Origin: Artemisia argyi
Taxonomy: Eukaryota; Streptophyta; Magnoliopsida; Asterales; Asteraceae
Assembly (NCBI GenBank): GCA_030686995.1
Contig: CM060691.1
Location: 95,312,743-95,376,742, forward strand
DNA: 64,000 bases
Reading direction: 5' to 3'
Every line of letters starts with the position of its first letter. The stretch's first letter is position 1. Position numbers and translations under genes: made by a program. Below, piece by piece: positions 44,540 to 57,082 of the stretch. Under the pieces are notes generated by a model. The model saw only the letters and a list, made by a program, of their open reading frames with translations, ran no database searches and was not told the DNA's origin.

Positions 44540-44690
44540 ACTTTAAGTAGCCTCTCTACTTTTGGTACCTTTGGTAGAATCGGAAGCAGCCTCTCAACTT
44601 TAAGTAGGGGTAAGACTGTTTGCATCTCAACCTCCCCCATACCCGTGGAAGACGGTATTTGGACCTATAACCCGTGAAAAACGGTATTGG
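44540..44690 (+). repeat. SINE/RTE-type 3' tail remnant
   Basis: GGTAGAATCGGAAGCAGCCT, AAGTAGGGGTAAGACTG and TCTCAACCTCCCCCATACCC follow in the order I associate with plant SINE or RTE-LINE 3' ends (AGCAGCCTCT, GGGGTAAG, CCTCCCC.ACCCC). No polymerase II or III start region is identified. Confidence 0.35.
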
Positions 44691-46252
44691 AAGTTATTTT
44701 ACTTTGTATTTAGCATTAGAACGTAACACATGAGTATATGCAGTTATAGATAGAATGTTCATACAAATGAAACATACGTGTAATTAGACAGTTAGTCAAA
44801 TAACAAAAAAAAAAATAACATATAGTTGCACAAGCATATATAATACTATTTTTATTTTGATAGCTTAGTTTTTCTTGCCGGAATCCATACACTTGTCGAG
44901 GACTTGAATTTATCTTTAATGATAACCAATTAGATACATGAATTTCTTTCCAACCATTTGACATATGTATTTTGAATTTAAAAATCCTGTAGATAAATAA
45001 GCTTGATTTACAAAAATAGGTTATATGTAAAGACGGGTATTTCAAAGAAAGCATTTTCAAAACTAAATTATTAAACATTTAAACCCAAAAATAACAAATA
45101 AATATTCTAGGTCGGATAACAAAGTTGTTTGCAAATGAGAACATGTGTATAATCTAACCAATTGCTTGCTTAACCATAAAAGAACATAAAGTTAAATGGG
45201 TACATGTTGTATTGACTTTTATCATCCATTTCTTGTATAACTGAAACACAATGCTTGATAGATGAACTTCTTGATAGCTGAGTACGCCTTCATTAATTCA
45301 TCTCGACTTTAATCACTGCACCAAACAGGACACGTGTAAAGTTAAGTTGATAACTAAAAAATAAGATTAATTTAAAATAGATTATAAGGTGCATGAGAAT
45401 TATTGATAAAAGCTTTAAGCTTGTCTAATCAAAATTTGGAAAATGAATAGATATAAACTCACTAAAACATGAAATGCGAGCCACTATGATACGCAATCTA
45501 ATAATGGCTAAAGCTTGATCACAAGTTCTATAAAGTTTATGCAATAACCGGATAACGGCTTAATTGGAACTTGATCAGAGTTTCATCAAACTAAGATGCT
45601 CGTTGAGCCTACCAATGACCTTCAGTCATTTTTCAATGAGGATCGCCATCATAATAAAAAACAAATTGTGTGTTATTTTTTATTAGTTTAACCACTCAAT
45701 GACATGAAAGTCTTCGTTCTTCATAAACACTATCCTTATTTTTGTACAAATTCCGCACAATCCTTCGGTAATAAACTATTCTCAACATGTACCTTAGGGG
45801 TGTAGTTGTGACACAGAAGTCAATATACACTTATATATGAAAAATAAAAATCGTTGTTTCAGCAAATACATTTACTTCATATAATATACTGGAGTTATAA
45901 CTAATATTGTAACAATTCACATTTTTCAAGATAATTACTATTCCCGGAAAATTTCACTATTCTCTTTTACTATTCATTTTTCCCGAAAATTTTCCCGAAA
46001 TTTGATTTTTATTTCTTGGGCTCAAGTGATAAATCATTTCCATGGCAAATTAAAAGTTTGACATTCATAAGCTCATTTTCGTGAAAGTTATTAAGGAATT
46101 ACAGGGAATTACACGTTTTAGGGTAAAACGTCATTCAGAAATTCTACGCACAACGAAATTCGATCCCGTCAGGTGACCCCACATCAGAAAAATGTTTGAC
46201 ACACTCATGATTTATTTGAGAATTAATCGTGACTGAGAAAAACATGACCAAA

Positions 46253-46306
46253 GACTTCCCGGCGGGTCACCCAAGCCTGTACTACTCTCGCATGAGCACG
46301 CTTAAC
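46253..46306 (-). other. 5S-rRNA-like segment in NA-4 5' LTR
   Basis: The minus strand reads GTTAAGCGTGCTCATGCGAG, then AGTAGTAC, GGGTGACC and CCGGGAAGTC, matching in order the plant 5S rRNA internal control region (A box, intermediate element and C box) with a few differences. The 5' third of 5S rRNA is not recognisable. The segment is antisense to the element. The copy in the other LTR is 52612-52665. A complete 5S gene is not present. Confidence 0.8.
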
Positions 46307-46995
46307 CGTATGGCCGATTAACCGTTCCACCACAAAACGTGTTTCTAAAAAGAATTGAGTTTTCAACTTATTAGAAAAAGTCAACATATTTTTCCCTCCT
46401 CCATTGACCAAAAATCATCCCTTGATGTTATAAGTCGTTTCGTGATTTTTAGGCTTACGGTTTGATGTCTAAAAGACATTTAATACCAACCGACACTAGA
46501 CTGAGCCCAGTCTAGACATTATAAGTCATTTTAAATCATTTTTATCACATTAGAAAAGTAACATTTTACTTTTCTCAATTTTACGCAATATTCGTACGTT
46601 TTACGTATTACGCGTTTTAGACCCGTGTTTCCAGTTTTTAGCAGGGTTTTACCACCCAAATGGAACCTACCACTCATTTTATATTTTATTATGGGACATA
46701 TGGACATGTCTAACAATACTTTAAAGTTCCATAATTTTACGACACCCGGTTTTACGTTTTGAGGCCTAATCATTTACGGTTGTCATTTCCCGGAGTCAAA
46801 ACTCTTCCTAATACTTAGGATAATACCAAGCAAAGTCCACACCTTGTCCCCCAAGTTTAGGAACCAACCTAGGGGGGGGGGGGGGAATTCAGCCTTGTGT
46901 GTCTTAATCTCATGCTAGGAGCCTTAAGATGTGAACATGTGTTCAACTTGGCCTCCAAGTGTTGACTAGTCAACAATGTAACCTCCTCATTTGCA

Positions 46996-47002
46996 TATAA
47001 AT
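46996..47002 (+). promoter_or_regulatory. TATA box of NA-4 LTR
   Basis: TATAAAT followed by a CT-rich stretch. The 3' LTR copy is near 53351. Confidence 0.6.
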
Positions 47003-49423
47003 GCCTCTCCTTCCCCTCCTTGGCCATTCCAACGACCCACACACATAAAAACACACCATCATCTCATCCTTAGCTCATTTACTTCAAGTTCCATCCAAGA
47101 AATCAAGTGCAATATCCATACATAAACCCTAGTTTAGTTTTGATTCATCAAAACTACTTCAAATCCTTAGAAACTTTGGTGATTTCTCTTGAGTTTGAAT
47201 CCACTCAAGTCACCTCAATTTTCATCATCTCTCTTTCAAGATTACAAGAGTAGAAAGATTGCATGAAGTGAAGTGGGTTGAAGCAAGTCTATCAAAGTCC
47301 TATCCTTACATGTTAACTTCCTTTCATCTTTGAAAGCCAAAAGTTGTGAGCCAAACCCTAACTTGATTCTTGTTAAATAATTATGTTCATGTTATTTACA
47401 TATTATTTGTGCTATATATTATCTTGTTATCATGTCCATGATGTATAAAAGTGAGTAAAACAAGTTATTGTACATGATTGATAAGACAAGTTCATAAAAC
47501 AAGTAAACTAGTGACTTTCTTGGAAAACCACGACCAAAATGGTAAAATTATGATATTGGATCATTACATATTACAGTAGAGGACTTAACAAGGAAACCAT
47601 AGCAATTTGAACCACCTAAAACGAGTATACGAGTCAAAAGTTACGCCCATTTGAAGTTACCAAAACTTTGCGGCAAACTGCCAAATACCATTCTGATCAA
47701 ATTTAGGTTTTGAAAGTCCCACTTCTGGTCCGATTCATCAAAAAGTTAAAACACGAAAGTTGTCCGGAACGACGTTTTCGTTCAGGAATAAAGAAGCTCG
47801 AGCCCTGAAAACGCTTTCCGAGTGATAAAATTCTTCAAATTCAAAACAGCCCATTTTTAGACCAAAGTCACTAGATTATGGTTATACTTTAAATGGAACA
47901 AGAGGTCTTATGACCTATAATCAAGACCACAACCATGGCTAGAGCCAAGGTTGTGTCTCATGACCTTGAAACAAGGACCAAAGGTCATGGCTAGGCCATG
48001 ACGAAATGACCATACCAACTTTCATAGGCGTAAACATGAAACAAAGAGTTGACGAGAACTTGAACAAGCAATTTGGATCTACTTCACTTAAAAGGGAACC
48101 ATGAGATATTACCAAGAGAAAATGGTCATACAAAACTTATGAAACATACCCTAATAACAATCTTCATATACTAATAAACTTTCCTAAGTTTATTCAAATA
48201 TCGGACATGTAACCTTTCGGATCAAAACTTATATCTATATATTTCATCAACTACTACAATAGTAGGGAGCCTCATGTGAGGAGTTCATTATGTAAGCCGT
48301 CGAGTTGAGTTGTGGATTTACGAGTTAAAGTGTCCTGGCTCCTCGAACGCTTACTAACATGACTTCTGAATTATGTCGGCCCGAACGGTAGTAAACGATA
48401 TACAAAACATACATGTTTCATGAATCATTTATTTCAACGACTTACATTATACATCATACCACATCATGGACTAAGTGCAAGACATACATATATTGGCATG
48501 TTTATGTTTCCTTAGACATTATTCCAAACCTAAGTTGCAACAATTATTCTAGGTTGCTCGTAGAAGTTCTTATGGCATATCCATCATTCTCATTATACAT
48601 CATCCAACTCAAGGTGAGTTCATAGCCCCACTTTACATTACTTCAATGTTTTACAAACCCTTGGGGGGAATACATGCTATTATTTTTCTACTCGAACACA
48701 ATGCTTTCTATTGTATGCTATTCGACTATGTTTTATTATCACTAAGTAACATCCTTGCCAAACCAAGATCCCTTATTATGAACCATTTAATCACTTGCGA
48801 GGGTTACTTGCAAGTGAGCGCGAATATTGTGAATAGGCCTATTGGGATTGACGAATCCCATTTGTTTTGACTAAGTTCAAACAAATGCATTAATATTTGA
48901 GACATTAGGTATGACGGCAAAGTACCTACCGGGATAAATCTGCCGATCGATATTGGTACACGTTAACGTTTTGGTGTCATAAGCTTAGTGTATAATACAT
49001 TTTATGGGCGTATAACAACATAGCCTACCTATTTTGCTTTCCAAACATTGGTGTGAGCCTATAACTCACACTACCAACATATTGTGTTCAAACATTAAAC
49101 AAACTCTATGAATATCACTCAACCTTTGTGTTGACCTCTCAAGCATGTATTTCAGGTTCATGATGATCAAGGATGGCACGGAAGGACACGGATACTCAAG
49201 AGGGCTATAAATTTTATTATCATTCAAAACACATTTATTATACCTTGTAAACATGGAACCATTTGGGACCTCATTTTGTAACCTCTGATATTTATACAAT
49301 TTGAATGATAAATTTCTTAAAACGACTCAATTGGAGTTCGTTTTCTATTATTGTGACTATTGTGCCGTCGAGTAACACCCAGTTTGAATTCCGCTGCATC
49401 CATGAATTGGGGGTGTTACAGAT

Positions 49424-49435
49424 TGGTATCAGAGC
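49424..49435 (+). other. NA-4 primer-binding site, Met-tRNA type
   Basis: TGGTATCAGAGC three bases after the LTR end. The match continues as CATGG. Confidence 0.95.
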
Positions 49436-49551
49436 CATGGTTATAGAGAAACGGGTCTAATTGAGACCTAAACTATAACTACAATCACAAACAAAACATT
49501 TTATAGCCTTCCGCTCTCCGTGTCTTCCATCCTCCAGACGATTATGGACTT

Positions 49552-49780
49552 AGTAAGCATGTTATGCTACACAAACATAATTGCATATTGATATATGTAC
49601 CCTAAACATAATTGAGCATTTCCCCGTAAGCATTTTATGCTACATGAACACATATAAGTATATTGATATATACACACTAAGCATTTTATGCTACATGAAC
49701 ACATATAAGTATATTGATATATACACACTAGGCATTTTATGCTACATGAACATATTAGTATATTGATATATAAACTCGGT
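49552..49780 (+). repeat. 51-bp tandem repeats in NA-4 interior
   Basis: Units start at 49628, 49679 and 49730 (AAGCATTTTATGCTACATG...), with a diverged unit at 49552. The step is exactly 51 bp, so an accidental frame repeats 17 residues. Confidence 0.88.
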
Positions 49781-49898
49781 TTATTTTCAATTATTTATCT
49801 AAACAATGGACTAAACATATCTGTGTATGCCTATTCTAAGGCATTTCGACACAGCCACACTCTCCCAATCATGTTCCTACTCCAACATTATATGTCCA

Positions 49899-50410
49899 AG
49901 ACATTGTAACTGATTACAATGGTCTTTCCTATTTTCCAAGACATTGTGAGATACAATGGTCTCATTCATTTTTCAAGACATTGTGAGATACAATGGTCTC
50001 ATTCACTTTTCAAGACATTGTGAGATACAATGGTCTCATTCACTTTTCAAGACATTGTGAGATACAATGGTCTCATTCATTTTTCAAGACATTGTGAGAT
50101 ACAATGGTCTCATTCACTTTTCAAGACATTGTGAGATACAATGGTCTCATTCATTTTTCAAGACATTGTGAGATACAATGGTCTCATTCACTTTTCAAGA
50201 CATTGTGAGATACAACGGTCTCATTCATTTTTCAAGACATTGTGAGATACAATGGTCTCATTCATTTTCCAAGACATTGTATGATACAATGGTCTTAATC
50301 ATTTCTCAAATGTTTTGAGTCACACAATGGCCTAACCTACTTCCCAGACATTGTGAATTGCACAATGGTCTAACCTACTTTCAAGACATTATGCTTTGTG
50401 CAAATGGTCT
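49899..50410 (+). repeat. 37-bp tandem hairpin array in NA-4 interior
   Basis: Ten units with exactly 37-bp spacing start at 49939, 49976, 50013, 50050, 50087, 50124, 50161, 50198, 50235 and 50272, flanked by diverged units (49899, 50309, 50346, 50394). Each unit contains ACATTGT-GAGAT-ACAATGGTCT, so its halves can pair. The unit at 50346 has an extended stem (CATTGTG...CACAATG). Confidence 0.93.
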
Positions 50411-52252
50411 ATAGAATTATTCCATCACATCATCAATATCATTTCTTATGATATCAAAAACCCGTCACAATCTATCGATTTCAAAACAAGAAATATGAGA
50501 TTTCTAAAGGACAAACTAATCCATCATCGACAAAAGCTGAACTTTCTTTACATTTATCAAAGTTTTCTTCTGAAACCTTCATTATTAAAAGTTCGTGATC
50601 CTGGCCAAGTATGTTCTATTTTAGAACTACTTAAAACTTCCTTTCCATACGTACCTACCCTTACTATCTTCTATGCAATGGAATATGAAAACATATGTTA
50701 CAAGTCTTGTATGGGCGGGACTTGCAACTGAATTGTTTGACATCGCCTTTGTTTAGTGGACAGTTTCCCGAAAGCAACGGACATATCAAAAGTATACCTA
50801 ATTTAGGTATTTGAAAATTTTATCGAACCTTGGCTAAATATAGACTAGTCACCTATATTTAACCTAGGGACAGTGGAATATAGTCTGACTAACTATATTC
50901 GACTTAAAATTTTCCAATACTGAGAGTAGTTGTACTAGGGTTATGTTTAGATTGATTTCCTACATGAACACGATAAACCACCAGAATACATTAAAACGAT
51001 CTAGAGACACGATAGTGCCTTACCACTCAGCAAGATCTTAACACCTTATTTGTATGATCTAAATTTCATTCTTGAAATTTTTCGTTTATGAGATAATCCG
51101 AACTACTATCTTGGGATAGTTATCAATTATTCTCTTCATCCTGTAGAAGTACTATCCTGTTTAGGTCCTAAGGATACCATTGCATCATAAACTTTTAAAA
51201 TCTCTTAAGATTTTTAAAGCAAACTCAACATCTATACCTAAGAGTATTAATGTTAAGCATACACTAAGCACTTTTGTTCATCAACATATCACAACATTAC
51301 CTTCACAACCGTGGCAAACACAAGCTCATTAACAGATCTTGATGCACTTTTAAAGCTCAAATCATCCTTAGTTACACCACAAGCACCCTTATCAGCTTTA
51401 CAAGATTGAATATTCATCTTGCACTTTTGGAACACCAGTATCATCTCGTAATACACTACCTTGTAACTCACCGGCTAAGTATGAATGTTGTGTCGGGAAT
51501 TCTTGAGTAGGATGATTTATAATGTCCTTATTTGAATGGATTGAGATGCCTTTTCATTTAAATAAAGAAATTATAAATCATCGAACCATACGTTTATATT
51601 CCTTTAGTTACATTGTTTGGGATGCCTCTCTATGTAAATAAAGAATTATAAACAAGTGGGCTTAATTATATCCGAAATAACATAAGTATGAAGTCAATAA
51701 ACACTAGATACAACAACAGATTACCTACTAGGCTATGATTGCAACGACTATCCCAATTTCCATTAGTACGAGGTTTACATTTTGGTTTTCATAATGATAG
51801 TGCAATAACAAACAAACTCATTGCGAGGCCATGTAACCATATGCATGTGCAGTCGTACCAAACTCATTGCGAAGCCATGTAGCCATATGCATGGGCAGCC
51901 GTACAATTCAAACAGGACTTGGTCCAACCACATGTTCAACGCTTATTCCATGATTCGATTCTTATATCAATTGCTATTGATACTTGACAACTATATCAAG
52001 TTCTATTTTGATATTCAACTACTATATCAATTCCTATTAATATTCGACTGCTATATCAATTTCCTTTTATATTCGACTATTACCATACCTTTCCTATATA
52101 AAAGTAAGCCTCATCCTACACCATACACTGAAATGACAAATCAAGTTACATCACCGGTAATCCCAGACTTTAGTCCTCATAAGTAACCACACCTTTTCAT
52201 CGACACCACTCCAACATATGATACACACAGAACTTCGGGACGAAGTTCCCCG
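50411..52252 (+). other. NA-4 interior, remaining part
   Basis: No gene. It contains a 44-bp direct repeat (51830-51900: CTCATTGCGA.GCCATGTA) and about four ~32-bp CTATATCAA.TTCCTATT repeats (51960-52090). Confidence 0.75.
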
Positions 52253-52266
52253 TAAGGGGTAGAGAC
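52253..52266 (+). other. NA-4 polypurine tract
   Basis: AAGGGGTAGAGAC region directly before the 3' LTR, preceded by CTTCGGGACGAAGTTCCCCG, a wording I associate with Tekay-type elements. Confidence 0.75.
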
Positions 52267-55200
52267 TGTAACAATTCACATTTTTCAGGATAATTACTAT
52301 TCCCGGAAAATTTCACTATTCACTTTTACTATTCATTTTTCCCGAAAATTTTCCCGAAATTTGATTTTTATTTCTTGGGCTCAAGTGATAAATCATTTCC
52401 ATGGCAAATTAAAAGTTTGACATTCATAAGCTCATTTTCGTGAAAGTTATTAAGGAATTACAGGGAATTACACGTTTTAGGGTAAAACGTCATTCAGAAA
52501 TTCTACGCACAACGAAATTCGATCCCGTCAGGTGACCCCACATCAGAAAAATGTTTGACACACTCATGATTTATTTGAGAATTAATCGTGACTGAGAAAA
52601 ACATGACCAAAGACTTCCCGGCGGGTCACCCAAGCCTGTACTACTCTCGCATGAGCACGCTTAACCGTATGGCCGATTAACCGTTCCACCACAAAACGTG
52701 TTTCTAAAAAGAATTGAGTTTTCAACTTATTAGAAAAAGTCAACATATTTTTCCCTCCTCCATTGACCAAAAATCATCCCTTGATGTTATAAGTCGTTTC
52801 GTGATTTTTAGGCTTACGGTTTGATGTCTAAAAGACATTTAATACCAACCGACACTAGACTGAGCCCAGTCTAGACATTATAAGTCATTTTAAATCATTT
52901 TTATCACATTAGAAAAGTAACATTTTACTTTTCTCAATTTTACGCAATATTCGTACGTTTTACGTATTACGCGTTTTAGACCCGTGTTTCCAGTTTTTAG
53001 CAGGGTTTTACCACCCAAATGGAACCTACCACTCATTTTATATTTTATTATGGGACATATGGACATGTCTAACAATACTTTAAAGTTCCATAATTTTACG
53101 ACACCCGGTTTTACGTTTTGAGGCCTAATCATTTACGGTTGTCATTTCCCGGAGTCAAAACTCTTCCTAATACTTAGGATAATACCAAGCAAAGTCCACA
53201 CCTTGTCCCCCAAGTTTAGGAACCAACCTAGGGGGGGGGGAATTCAGCCTTGTGTGTCTTAATCTCATGCTAGGAGCCTTAAGATGTGAACATGTGTTCA
53301 ACTTGGCCTCCAAGTGTTGACTAGTCAACAATGTAACCTCCTCATTTGCATATAAATGCCTCTCCTTCCCCTCCTTGGCCATTCCAACGACCCACACACA
53401 TAAAAACACACCATCATCTCATCCTTAGCTCATTTACTTCAAGTTCCATCCAAGAAATCAAGTGCAATATCCATACATAAACCCTAGTTTAGTTTTGATT
53501 CATCAAAACTACTTCAAATCCTTAGAAACTTTGGTGATTTCTCTTGAGTTTGAATCCACTCAAGTCACCTCAATTTTCATCATCTCTCTTTCAAGATTAC
53601 AAGAGTAGAAAGATTGCATGAAGTGAAGTGGGTTGAAGCAAGTCTATCAAAGTCCTATCCTTACATGTTAACTTCCTTTCATCTTTGAAAGCCAAAAGTT
53701 GTGAGCCAAACCCTAACTTGATTCTTGTTAAATAATCATGTTCATGTTATTTACATATTATTTGTGCTATATATTGTCTTGTTATCATGTCCATGATGTA
53801 TAAAAGTGAGTAAAACAAGTTATTGTACATGATTGATAAGACAAGTTCATAAAACAAGTAAACTAGTGACTTTCTTGGAAAACCACGACCAAAATGGTAA
53901 AATTATGATATTGGATCATTACATATTACAGTAGAGGACTTAACAAGGAAACCATAGCAATTTGAACCACCTAAAACGAGTATACGAGTCAAAAGTTACG
54001 CCCATTTGAAGTTACCAAAACTTTGCGGCAAACTGCCAAATACCATTCTGATCAAATTTAGGTTTTGAAAGTCCCACTTCTGGTCCGATTCATCAAAAAG
54101 TTAAAACACAAAAGTTGTCCGGAACGACGTTTTCGTTCAGGAACAAAGAAGCTCGAGCCCTGAAAACGCTTTCCGAGTGATAAAATTCTTCAAATTCAAA
54201 ACAGCCCATTTTTAGACCAAAGTCACTAGATTATGGTTATACTTTAAATGGAACAAGAGGTCTTATGACCTATAATCAAGACCACAACCATGGCTAGAGC
54301 CAAGGTTGTGTCTCATGACCTTGAAACAAGGACCAAAGGTCATGGCTAGGCCATGACGAAATGACCATACCAACTTTCATAGGCGTAAACATGAAACAAA
54401 GAGTTGACGAGAACTTGAACAAGCAATTTGGATCTACTGCACTTAAAAGGGAACCATGAGATATTACCAAGAGAAAATGGTCATACAAAACTTATGAAAC
54501 ATACCCTAATAACAATCTTCATATACTAATAAACTTTCCTAAGTTTATTCAAATATCGGACATGTAACCTTTCGGATCAAAACATATATCTATATATTTC
54601 ATCAACTACTACAATAGTAGGGAGCCTCATGTGAGGAGTTCATTATGTAAGCCGTCGAGTTGAGTTGTGGATTTACGAGTTAAAGTGTCCTGGCTCCTCG
54701 AACGCTTACTAACATGACTTCTGAATTATGTCGGCCCGAACGGTAGTAAACGATATACAAAACATACATGTTTCATGAATCATTTATTTCAACGACTTAC
54801 ATTATACATCATACCACATCATGGACTAAGTGCAAGACATACATATATTGGCATGTTTATGTTTCCTTAGACATTATTCCAAACCTAAGTTGCAACAATT
54901 ATTCTAGGTTGCTCGTAGAAGTTCTTACGGCATATCCATCATTCTCATTATACATCATCCAACTCAAGGTGAGTTCATAGCCCCACTTTACATTACTTCA
55001 ATGTTTTACAAACCCTTGGGGGGAATACATGCTATTATTTTTCTACTCGAACACAATGCTTTCTATTGTATGCTATTCGACTATGTTTTATTATCACTAA
55101 GTAACATCCTTGCCAAACCAAGATCCCTTATTATGAACCATTTAATCACTTGCGAGGGTTACTTGCAAGTGAGCGCGAATATTGTGAATAGGCCTATTGG

Positions 55201-55775
55201 GATTGACGAATCCCATTTGTTTTGACTAAGTTCAAACAAATGCATTAATATTTGAGACATTAGGTATGACGGCAAAGTACCTACCGGGATAAATCTGCCG
55301 ATCGATATTGGTACACGTTAACGTTTTGGTGTCATAAGCTTAGTGTATAATACATTTTATGGGCGTATAACAACATAGCCTACCTATTTTGCTTTCCAAA
55401 CATTGGTGTGAGCCTATAACTCACACTACCAACATATTGTGTTCAAACATTAAACAAACTCTATGAATATCACTCAACCTTTGTGTTGACCTCTCAAGCA
55501 TGTATTTCAGGTTCATGATGATCAAGGATGGCACGGAAGGACACGGATACTCAAGAGGGCTATAAATTTTATTATCATTCAAAACACATTTATTATACCT
55601 TGTAAACATGGAACCATTTGGGACCTCATTTTGTAACCTCTGATATTTATACAATTTGAATGATAAATTTCTTAAAACGACTCAATTGGAGTTCGTTTTC
55701 TATTATTGTGACTATTGTGCCGTCGAGTAACACCCAGTTTGAATTCCGCTGCATCCATGAATTGGGGGTGTTACA
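52267..55775 (+). repeat. NA-4 3' LTR (3509 bp)
   Basis: Over 99% identical to 45908-49420 by eye, including the 5S-like segment (52612-52665). Confidence 0.95.
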
Positions 55776-55821
55776 AATATTTATTCCAAAAAGTAGGTAA
55801 TATATCTAATAAATAACTTAC

Positions 55822-56022
55822 CATCGAAGGTCTTAACAGGGCATTTCCTTCTGGATTAGTTATACCAAGCACAATCATTCTTTTTTGTCCTTCAAAAACA
55901 ACATCACCTTTTTCAGCATGAACCATTGCCAATGCACCAAGAGATTTGCACTTTTTAAGACCCCCTAAAGAAGATCATCCCTGACCATAATAGAACCCTT
56001 GTTAACTAAAAAGAGTTGAGAC
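55822..56022 (-). pseudogene. Dihydropyrimidinase exon fragment
   Basis: Between an acceptor (TTACAG) and a donor (GTAAGT) the minus strand encodes LKKCKSLGALAMVHAEKGDV, VFEGQKRMIVLGITNPEGNA and LLRPSM, closely resembling plant dihydropyrimidinase (pyrimidine catabolism, ring opening of dihydrouracil). MVHAE carries the conserved His of the amidohydrolase metal site. Upstream in the exon the frame is broken by a TAG and small deletions (NSF..NKGSIMVRDDLL-stop). The rest of the gene is not seen, so this is a gene fragment. The symbol PYD2 would apply to the parent gene only. Confidence 0.75.
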
Positions 56023-56098
56023 CTGTAAGTAAGTTATGACAGGAAAGCTATTTAATAATTATAAATTGTTTTGATATATATAAATTAAATTCACAAAC

Positions 56099-56165
56099 CT
56101 TTCTCCTTGAAGTTCGATTCCATATCTTTAGTGTAGAAATGGAAGTTAATGACCCTATAAAATGA
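56099..56165 (-). pseudogene. Dihydropyrimidinase upstream exon fragment
   Basis: NFHFYTKDMESNFKEK then a GTTTGTG donor. Joining across 56023-56098 restores the phase (KEK-GLNSF, as in the family's KEKGINSF). The 5' edge is unclear because the sequence beyond ~56165 is unrelated. Confidence 0.6.
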
Positions 56166-57082
56166 ACCTAGATCTGCGTTTAAAAGTGCAGTTCTGCAGC
56201 AGTCACAAACACCCTTGGAAAGACCCAAATATCCTTTTGAAACATAAGTTTTTAGCAGCTCCAAAGACCCCTTAAAACTTGAGCAGGCATACCAAAAAAA
56301 AAACCCTATAAAAATGCAATTTTGCAGCATTTCGGATTAACTTAAACAACTATTCAATTGCAGTTTTTTAGAAAATCTAAGCACCCCTTAAAAGACCCGA
56401 TCTCCCCTTTAAAACTGCTATTTGGAATCATCCCATAACACCCCTTAAAATTTAATGGGTGTCATTCATTATCATACTACGAACGTTTCATATCACCCAT
56501 TTTTCACCCATTTTAACATCCGAAAGTGTTGGTGTTATTAGTTCTGGTGCTCGTGGTGTTATGTAAATTCTAGCTTATCGGTTGCTTCTTGAACTTCTTT
56601 CCGTTCAAAGAAAAAGTTGTGGCACATTAAAGATAATTTCATCTCATTTATGTATAATGGGTCAGTTAGGATTATTTTTTTGTTAACAGAAATTGCTAAA
56701 GGATAAATGGGTCTTGACCTGAAGTTGTCCACGACATAAATAAGCATTTATTCGTTAATTTTTTTATGACTGTAAGAAGTCAACAATATGTTGGCAGCTA
56801 TGCAACCCGACCTGGTCCATTTTGACCCGTTTTAAAAATCTAGTTAATTTGCCCAAACCTGTTTTTTTAGTTACCCACCCACCCATATTGCCATCTATGA
56901 AAGCATTTTCTAATGAAAATCTACTTAGACACTTCAATATAATCCTTTCATACCACTATCGGTGGGTGTTGGAATGTTATCAGGAATTGATAACATTAAC
57001 TTTTTATTCCGCACCAACATGAAATTATCCTACTTACAGTTACGCATCAAAAGACAATCTTTCCTAAGGTATTTCGGCTTAC
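56166..57082. other. Unassigned region between gene fragments
   Basis: AT-rich. It has several AAAACTGC or GCAGTT words at 56180-56420 and GACCCGTTTT-type words common in introns and remnants of this plant group. No gene seen. Confidence 0.6.

Larger units (their letters stand above)
41702..45902. other. Unassigned region left of NA-4
   Basis: No long ORF. It contains exon-like minus-strand pieces (42210-42770), an (AT)n run near 43156-43181 and a short-element-like tail near 44540-44690. The rest is AT-rich and unrecognised. It is continuous with the block right of NA-4 (55781 onward). Confidence 0.6.
45908..49420 (+). repeat. NA-4 5' LTR (3513 bp)
   Basis: About a dozen differences from the 3' copy plus a poly-G length change (14 against 10 G at 46872). 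U3 carries a 5S-like segment (46253-46306) and TATAAAT (46996-47002). The long region after it has only short ORFs repeated in both LTRs, none with recognisable domains. Confidence 0.95.
45908..55775 (+). mobile_element. NA-4: non-autonomous LTR element with 3.5-kb LTRs, complete
   Basis: Near-identical LTRs 45908-49420 and 52267-55775 start TGTAACAATTC and end GGGTGTTACA. The target duplication is AATAT (45903-45907, 55776-55780). A Met-type primer-binding site follows the left LTR, and GACGAAGTTCCCCGTAAGGG plus GTAGAGAC precedes the right one. The 2846-bp interior has no gag-pol and is rich in tandem repeats. The ends and 3' motif resemble Tekay/Del chromoviruses, an assignment inferred from memory. 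Confidence 0.95.

Noticed and set aside
46253..46306. Calling a 5S rRNA gene or a Cassandra element.
   Set aside because: Only part of 5S is present, on the opposite strand to the element, and the LTR is far longer than Cassandra's.
46223..46411. Small ORFs repeated in both NA-4 LTRs (for example 46223-46411 and 52582-52770).
   Set aside because: Duplication follows from the LTRs. The frames are short and have no recognisable domain.
49581..49766. Frame with a 17-residue repeat.
   Set aside because: The 51-bp repeat step is a multiple of three by chance, and there is no other coding sign.
49939..50308. Regularly spaced repeats resembling a CRISPR array.
   Set aside because: Units are contiguous 37-bp copies with no unique spacers, inside a plant retrotransposon.
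45908..55775. 3.5-kb direct repeat first read as a segmental duplication.
   Set aside because: TG...CA ends, target duplication, primer-binding site and polypurine tract show that the copies are LTRs.
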